64,000 bases of DNA from assembly GCA_003864495.1 (NCBI GenBank), contig ML133387.1, forward strand, positions 1,673,905 through 1,737,904, in the 5' to 3' direction. Within the stretch, counting starts at the first letter, position 1; each line of letters opens with the position of its first letter. The translations under genes were made by a program, and so were the position numbers. The stretch is from Nemopilema nomurai. Its lineage: Eukaryota; Cnidaria; Scyphozoa; Rhizostomeae; Rhizostomatidae. This document shows, piece after piece, positions 58,401-64,000 of the stretch. The notes beneath the pieces were generated by a model, which was not told the origin of the DNA, made no database searches, and saw only the letters and a program-made list of their open reading frames with translations.

Positions 58401-61400
58401 AATCAGAAACTAGACTAACTAGATATTATCCAAGTTAACTAGACTTGAAGCATACTAGTTCTGTCTTTACAATTTCCATTAGTCAAGTTAACAAATACAA
58501 AATTAGCAGATATTCTCAGCAGACTTTATCAGCAGATTAATTAGCAGACATACAAAATATTTGTTGGAAAATTCTTTCTTTTATTGAGAATTGATTACAG
58601 TGAGGAGTGAGCCACCTTTATGCCAATGTGATATCAAGACTTCCCTTTGTCATTCCTTTAGGATATGTACCCAAGGGATCTTTCCACATCAAGTGTCATG
58701 GAATTGTATTTAAATTTTGTGTCAGAAAAAATGTCCTTGATAAAAAATTTGCTCACATTTTTGTTTCAATCTTAAAGAGTCAATATCCGAAGAATGCATA
58801 CTGGTATCATGTAGGTTCTACAATGAATAACCATCTAAGTATCAGTTGAAGTGATATGATGCAGGCTATAGAAAATTGATAAGTAGGGTAGGTGGGACCT
58901 TTTCTAGTTCAGCAGTGATTGCATTTTCACCCTTCAATACATACTTTAACCTTGAGGGGTATACCTCCCCCACCCCAGAATAGTTTCAATGTAAACAGAC
59001 TGGTCTGACAGGGCCTCCCTTTTTCCAATAAAAATATTAGAAATCAAGTTAGATTGAAGTTTTTTGGAAGTGCCATGTTGCGTCTCACCGTTTGTTCAAG
59101 GCATATATTCAAAGCCAGGGAGTGTATAAATTTGAGCTATTGCCACAATAATGCTGTCATCTTTAAGCATTTAAAAGCATTCTTTTACCTCCACTAGATA
59201 ATACTAACTTACAGACAATTTTGGGCCTGCATAGAAATATTGTTATTCTCATAAACTGCATGTTTCAACAAAATATATTCAGCCAATAACTAGGTAGTTT
59301 AGGCTTAAGTGTTGTTGCTGGTGTGTAATTTACCCTGATATTTTCCTTTCGCATACATAATAAACTGCTTTTCGTAAGGCTTAAATCTGTTGTCATGGTA
59401 AGAGAAAACCGCGAAGTTAAACATAAGCACCGTCCAGGGGGTGCAATCCATTGTGGTCATACGTCTTCTTATGATATCAAGCTTACATTTAATGAGCTGG
59501 GATAGGCGATTGTTGTCGATCCTTGCTTGTCATGAAGGCCAGGAGTTATTTTTTAGCTCTTATGCGCATGATTTGTACTGTATGCGTTAAAAACATTTGA
59601 ACTGGAGGGAGTGTGCCAGTAGAAACAGTATAGGACCTTCTATTGCCTGTTCGATTGACGAAATAATATTTACTTTGAACTTCTTTATTTGGTAGAGTAA
59701 GGTCTTATCCTTGAACTTGAAGCACTTTTTAGCCCAGCGACCATTAGCAGGTTGATCAAATAACCCTATTCATACTGGTTGCTTGTTTGCACTGCTTTCT
59801 CTCTGCAATAAGATTGGCTCATTAGGCCTTTCGAATGAAGTGTTTTGAAGACCAATCTGAAATCAGGATCATCCATTCGACAGGGAAGTCTGAGAGTGGA
59901 AAGCCGCCCTAGGAGCGGAAAATGGATTTTGTAAGGTGATAATGGATAAAGAAAAGTTCTATATAACATATCCCCCAGTGTACACATGCATTTGTTATGC
60001 TCTAAATGAAAGAGTTTTGAAGAACACCGTGGCATTGTGAAGGCAACGAGACTTTCTGATGTCTTTGTACACATTCCTTGCAATTAAGTTTGAAAACATT
60101 TCTTGACTTTTCATGAACTTGAAAAACATCCCCCCTGAAAGTCAATTGGTGATCAATTATTAAGTGGGTAAATCCTCACGATAAAGCTGTTGTTTCTGGT
60201 TACCCGATTCATTCACTGTTTCGAATTCAAACACTTTCTGCCCTATTTATTGAGAATATCGTAGGATCATGACAATGTTCACCTGTAGCTTAGAAACCGC
60301 AGTTCAGTTCGCGATGAATTCAAAACACTGACGTGTCATCTTTCCATTAATTATATCCCACTGGATAGAGCTAGCCTTGCTAACATTTGGTTTTCTGATT
60401 ACAGAAAATCGCAAGTTTTCTGATTTTTAACCGATAAAAATTTTGTTATTAAAGGCAGGGAGTTTCGTTTAAGTTCATTTTGATATTTGCTTCTCCAAGT
60501 GCTTGTTTATTTGCCTGACTAAGAGCTTTCCTTTTGGTGTGTGTTTATGTTACATAACAAGACGTAACATGGCACGAAATAGCGTTCCGTAACTTAGTAA
60601 AACGAACGTTAGCCTAACACAACGTAGCGCAACTAACCGCAACGTAGCGTATCCTAGCACACTTAGCGGATCCTTGCGCAACGTAGCGTATCCTAGCACG
60701 ACGTAGTATATTCTAGCACGACGTAGCGTATCCTAGCACAACGTAGCGGATCCTACCACAACGCAGTGTATTCTAGCACATCGTAACGTAACCCGTTTAC
60801 GTGATGTTTTATCACTCAGCACAGCGTCTCCTGCGACAATATAACATAGCTCAACACAACATAACGTAACAGACTATCGAAAACTAAATACAGCGCATCC
60901 TTATATGGCTGTAATGTAAACTTGAGACTTTTTCGATAAGACCGTTTTACAGAGAGGTTTTTTCAAGACATCACACCTTTTTTACTTTGCCTCAATGCCA
61001 CGTATACAACCTTCTACTTCTAAGAAAAATTCGGCAGGGATAAAACTCCAGGGATCTGGGATCTAACGTCCACATAACCCTTACCAATGTTGTGTTCTTC
61101 GTTTAATTAGAGGACGCGTTTTATTAAGTTCATAGAAAGAAATAGCCAGTTTTTTTTGTTCCGCTATCTCTAGCTATTGTGATGTTTTGTGCCACAAAGC
61201 ACTTGTTCACAAAGTTTACATAAAAAGCCTGCGACTTGAGCGGCAGCTTCTGTGAAACAACAGTCATTTTTCAACTCTTCGAAGGCGTGAGATATTACAT
61301 GAATCCAATGTTTACACAGTGTCAAGCCCTAGTATCTCGAATAATAGGTACTAAGGCTTTTTCGTTTATCATCATGATGTTTTCTGCTTAGAAAGCAAGT

Positions 61401-62205
61401 TGCGCCTTTTTCTCCGGTTAAATTTCGTTTTTTCCTCTTGCAGCATGAAAGTGAGATTATACATCGAGATATCAAGGCGGAGAACGTCTTCCTTTCCAGT
61501 CTCGGTGTAGTGAAAATTGGCGATCTTGGATTTAGCACCGCATCGATGCCCGACGAAGCATTGAGTACGTTCTGTGGATCGCCCCCTTACGCAGCACCGG
61601 AGCTGTTTAAAGATGACAGTTACATTGGCTCTTGCGTTGATGTGTGGGCACTAGGAGTACTTCTGTATTTTATGGTCTGCGGAACGATGCCCTTCCGCGC
61701 TGAAACTGTTGGTAAATTAAAAAGGAAAATTCTAGAAGGTGTTTACAACGTCCCTGACTTTCTGACCGAAAGTTGTCGCATTTTAATCAAGCAAATTTTG
61801 CGACCAGTACCAAGTGACCGGTTTACCATCCCGGAAATCATGCGAAGCCTCTGGTTGGAGGGCATCGAGTTTCCGAAACCTTACAAAAAATACGAACAGA
61901 AACCCTCTTTATCTCCATCGGCCGGCTCGATAGAGGAAAGAGAGGCCTCTAAGGCATTGCAGACATTTGGTATTCCCACTGAACTAATTGAAAACTGTCC
62001 GGAAGACTCGAAAAACCAAGTCACCGGTACTTACCGGATAGTTCTTCATCAAGTGCAGAAGCGGAACTTCGAGCGGCACGTCGCGCAAGTGAAAGCCTCC
62101 CGCAAGGAACGAGAAATAATACGAAATAATACACTGAACTATGATGGTCCGACATCGAAAGCCAAGGGTTCTCCTCCCAAATCGAAGCTTTGTGTAATAC
62201 TGTAA
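55416..62205 (+). CDS. NIM1K: Serine/threonine-protein kinase NIM1 (AMPK-related)
   Basis: Three coding exons, 55416-55755, 56730-56998 and 61444-62205, with GT-AG borders and matching phases, give 456 aa (human 436). AMPK-related kinase. Residues in order: LTPYERLTKELQNDEKV (61-77, conserved family lead-in), GSGNFSQV (P-loop, 97-104), VAIK (Lys119), αC Glu137, HRDIKAEN (210-217), DLG (230-232, where the human protein has DFG), activation loop STFCGSPPYAAPE (244-256, with Thr245 at the LKB1-site position), kinase lobe to about residue 365, a UBA-like segment (LQTFGIPTELI onward) and a C-terminal CVIL. The ATG at 55416 is the first after an in-frame TGA (55377). No lesion. The small N-terminus and a later ATG (55482) leave some doubt about the start. 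Confidence 0.95.
60620..60800. repeat. 20-bp minisatellite in NIM1K intron 2
   Basis: Nine or so degenerate copies of CAACGTAGCGTATCCTAGCA. It is rich in CpG (each unit has ACG and GCG), in contrast to the AT-rich intron. Flanks to about 60560 and 60870 hold more decayed units (AACGTAAC, AACATAAC). Confidence 0.85.
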
Positions 62206-64000
62206 TCAAGTTGCACGTTGACATCTTGCGCAAGCCATGGTTTAGCATTTGCCCTCCCTGGGTTGGCCACCTTCAGGTAACTCCCGGGTTAGTTGAAGAA
62301 GTATCGCTATAACCTTTAGAGTTTGCTGCTCCTTGGTTCTTCTAGTCCTGGTCCTGGTCCACTATCCTGACCACTTGTTGCTATTCTGGTCACTCTCGTA
62401 CTAATTAGGGTTAAGAAGCATTTTAAAACTTTGAGAAATTGTTAGAGCTCTTGAAATCAACCGATATTAGGTCGTTATCCGTTAATTTCATTTGTCTTTG
62501 AGGACTAACGATAAACCTTGAAGCGGTTTTAAGACTATTTAGAATTTGAGCTTTCTACTTTCTAAATCTATTACTTGAGGGAGACTGTAGGCTCCTATGG
62601 ACTAGCCAAAAGAAAAGGAGAAGACTCTGATTCAGGCACCGAATCTGGTTCCGGATCTAGTCAATAGTCAGTAGGTTTCTGGGTCTGACGGATCTCAGTG
62701 GATCTGCATCTGGAATATAACGTCTCTAGGCCCAGATTCCTTGTTTGATCGAAGATTCTTTTAGGTAGCTTAATCCTTTTCGTCTTGTTTAATTTCAGCC
62801 ATGTGATGCAGCAATTATGGGAGCAAGTTTAAAGCCGCATTGTCTTTTGGAAATAAGTAATAAAGTCGCTTTTTAAGGGGTTAGTCGTAAATTTGAATTT
62901 AATCTGGCGTAGGTCGCGTCCAACGGTTTTTACTGGAATTATGTGTTTCTAGCTTAGGGTCCAGTCCATTGGCAGTAATATAAAAGGTTGCCAAGACCAT
63001 TTATTTATAGAGAAATTTAGGCAATGTTACCAGGGCATTTTCACAGCAACTAAATTGAATTAGTTGAAGAATCAGTGCTTGTTCTAAAGCAGACTTCAAG
63101 CGCCTAAGTTTAATGTTTAATCCAATTGTTGAAAATAATAGTATATTTACTTTCAAGGGGTCGTAATTCCTCTCTAAAAATTATTTGTTTTTCCTACTAA
63201 AAGCACAAATTGTAGATATAAATTCTATCAAAAACGGCCTAAACTGTCTTCAACATCAGTTGGTGTGCAAAATGCTCTAGTTGTACGACTCTGTAAGGGA
63301 AATGCAGTATTCGAAGGGAATTTCTTTTGGTCGATGCTCTATTTGTCGAGATGCTACCTCGCTGAAACTTATGACGATATCCCAATTTTTACATCGATCG
63401 TTTTGAAATATGTATGACCTAAAACTCAGCGTGACATTGCGAAGAGTATTTGTAAATTGAATGCCAACTTAGACATAAAATTTGTACATAAGTCTTTTCG
63501 TTGCATACGTTTGTACAGCCGACACACGAAGCAACTAAAGTTGCCTCGCATAAATCGTTTCCTTTAGTATTAAACTGTCTTAAATTATTTCTGCACAACT
63601 GTAGATTTCGAACTTCTTAGCGTTATCCACTTCAATATGACATTTCATTATGCTGTTGTTTTTTGACGTCAACACTCGTGGTACAATTACACATTAACCT
63701 GGATTTGGACGTTTGAACGGGGGTTATGGATTTGAAAGTATGGCAAAGTAGCCATGCACAAGATATCTTTAAGTGAAAATCTACTTCAAGGCCCCAATTT
63801 TTCTATTTTAAACCAAAGTGTCTAGAGCTGCCAAATCATCCAGAACTTTAGTCATGAATTATCGGTGAGTTGTATGAAACGACATCTGCTTACGTATGAT
63901 ATAAATTGAAAATTACGCTCGAGGTCTTGTTCCTACAAGTCCCTTGAACAATAGCAGGAAATGGCGTAAATTAAGTCACGAAGAACCACATTAATAGAAA
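62206..64000. other. NIM1K 3' UTR and downstream DNA
   Basis: The first 650 bp after the stop probably form the 3' UTR, ending near an AATAAA. The rest is AT-rich with no supported frame. Nothing recognisable reaches the window end. Confidence 0.5.
62859..62864 (+). terminator. Candidate NIM1K polyadenylation signal AATAAA
   Basis: A canonical hexamer 654 bp after the stop codon. It is followed by a T-rich stretch (CTTTTTAAGG) within 20 bp. Other AATAAA sites may exist, and there is no transcript evidence. Confidence 0.4.

Overview
The window looks like AT-rich nuclear DNA of an invertebrate animal. Genes are split by GT-AG introns, intergenic DNA is dense with decayed transposons, and the two recognisable host genes are animal orthologues: the kinase NIM1K and the zinc chaperone ZNG1/CBWD. 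P2X7 C-terminal-like domains carried by transposons, THAP elements and hAT elements would fit a cnidarian, but that placement is inference.

Positions 1-37185 are repeat-built. A block of three parts, A (1-4712), satellite S (6937-16430) and U (about 15060-25085), recurs in the same order and orientation as A' (26008-27890), S' (29701-32775) and U' (about 31360-37185). This is a segmental duplication with an offset of 26,007 bp at its left edge. The two copies act as a natural filled-site/empty-site pair. Copy 1 carries a THAP-encoding DNA transposon in A (1002-3986, 49-bp TIRs, 7-bp duplication), two TTAA-flanked elements in the satellite (7138-9773 and 11346-14521), a hAT-like element (17467-19641) and a dead LINE (21786-24546). 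Copy 2 carries a TA-flanked MITE (29737-30245), a tRNA-derived SINE (36562-36815) and a segment with a MUS81-like exon (27672-27839).

The satellite is unusual. A 49-bp unit made of two related half-units runs inward to a 26-bp unit, and the whole structure is then mirrored to form a kilobase-scale palindrome at both loci. The 18-bp spacer at the axis is in opposite orientation in the two loci. Near the axis the two arms of one locus share variants that are absent from the other locus. This points to inversion and arm-to-arm gene conversion after the duplication.

Positions 38036-64000 hold two intact host genes in divergent orientation, 3.5 kb apart. ZNG1 (minus strand, 51914 to 38036) resolves into 13 exons with consistent phases, giving 368 aa. 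NIM1K (plus strand, 55416-62205) resolves into three coding exons, giving 456 aa. Their introns hold minisatellites, including 1.6 kb of a 30-bp repeat in ZNG1 intron 10 that leaves all three plus-strand frames open and creates false ORFs up to 560 codons, plus a second copy of the SINE.

The strongest leads are the mirrored satellite with its flipped spacer, the TTAA element carrying a P2X7 C-terminal (ballast) domain gene, and small changes at functional motifs of the two host genes (CPELVSI in ZNG1, DLG in NIM1K).
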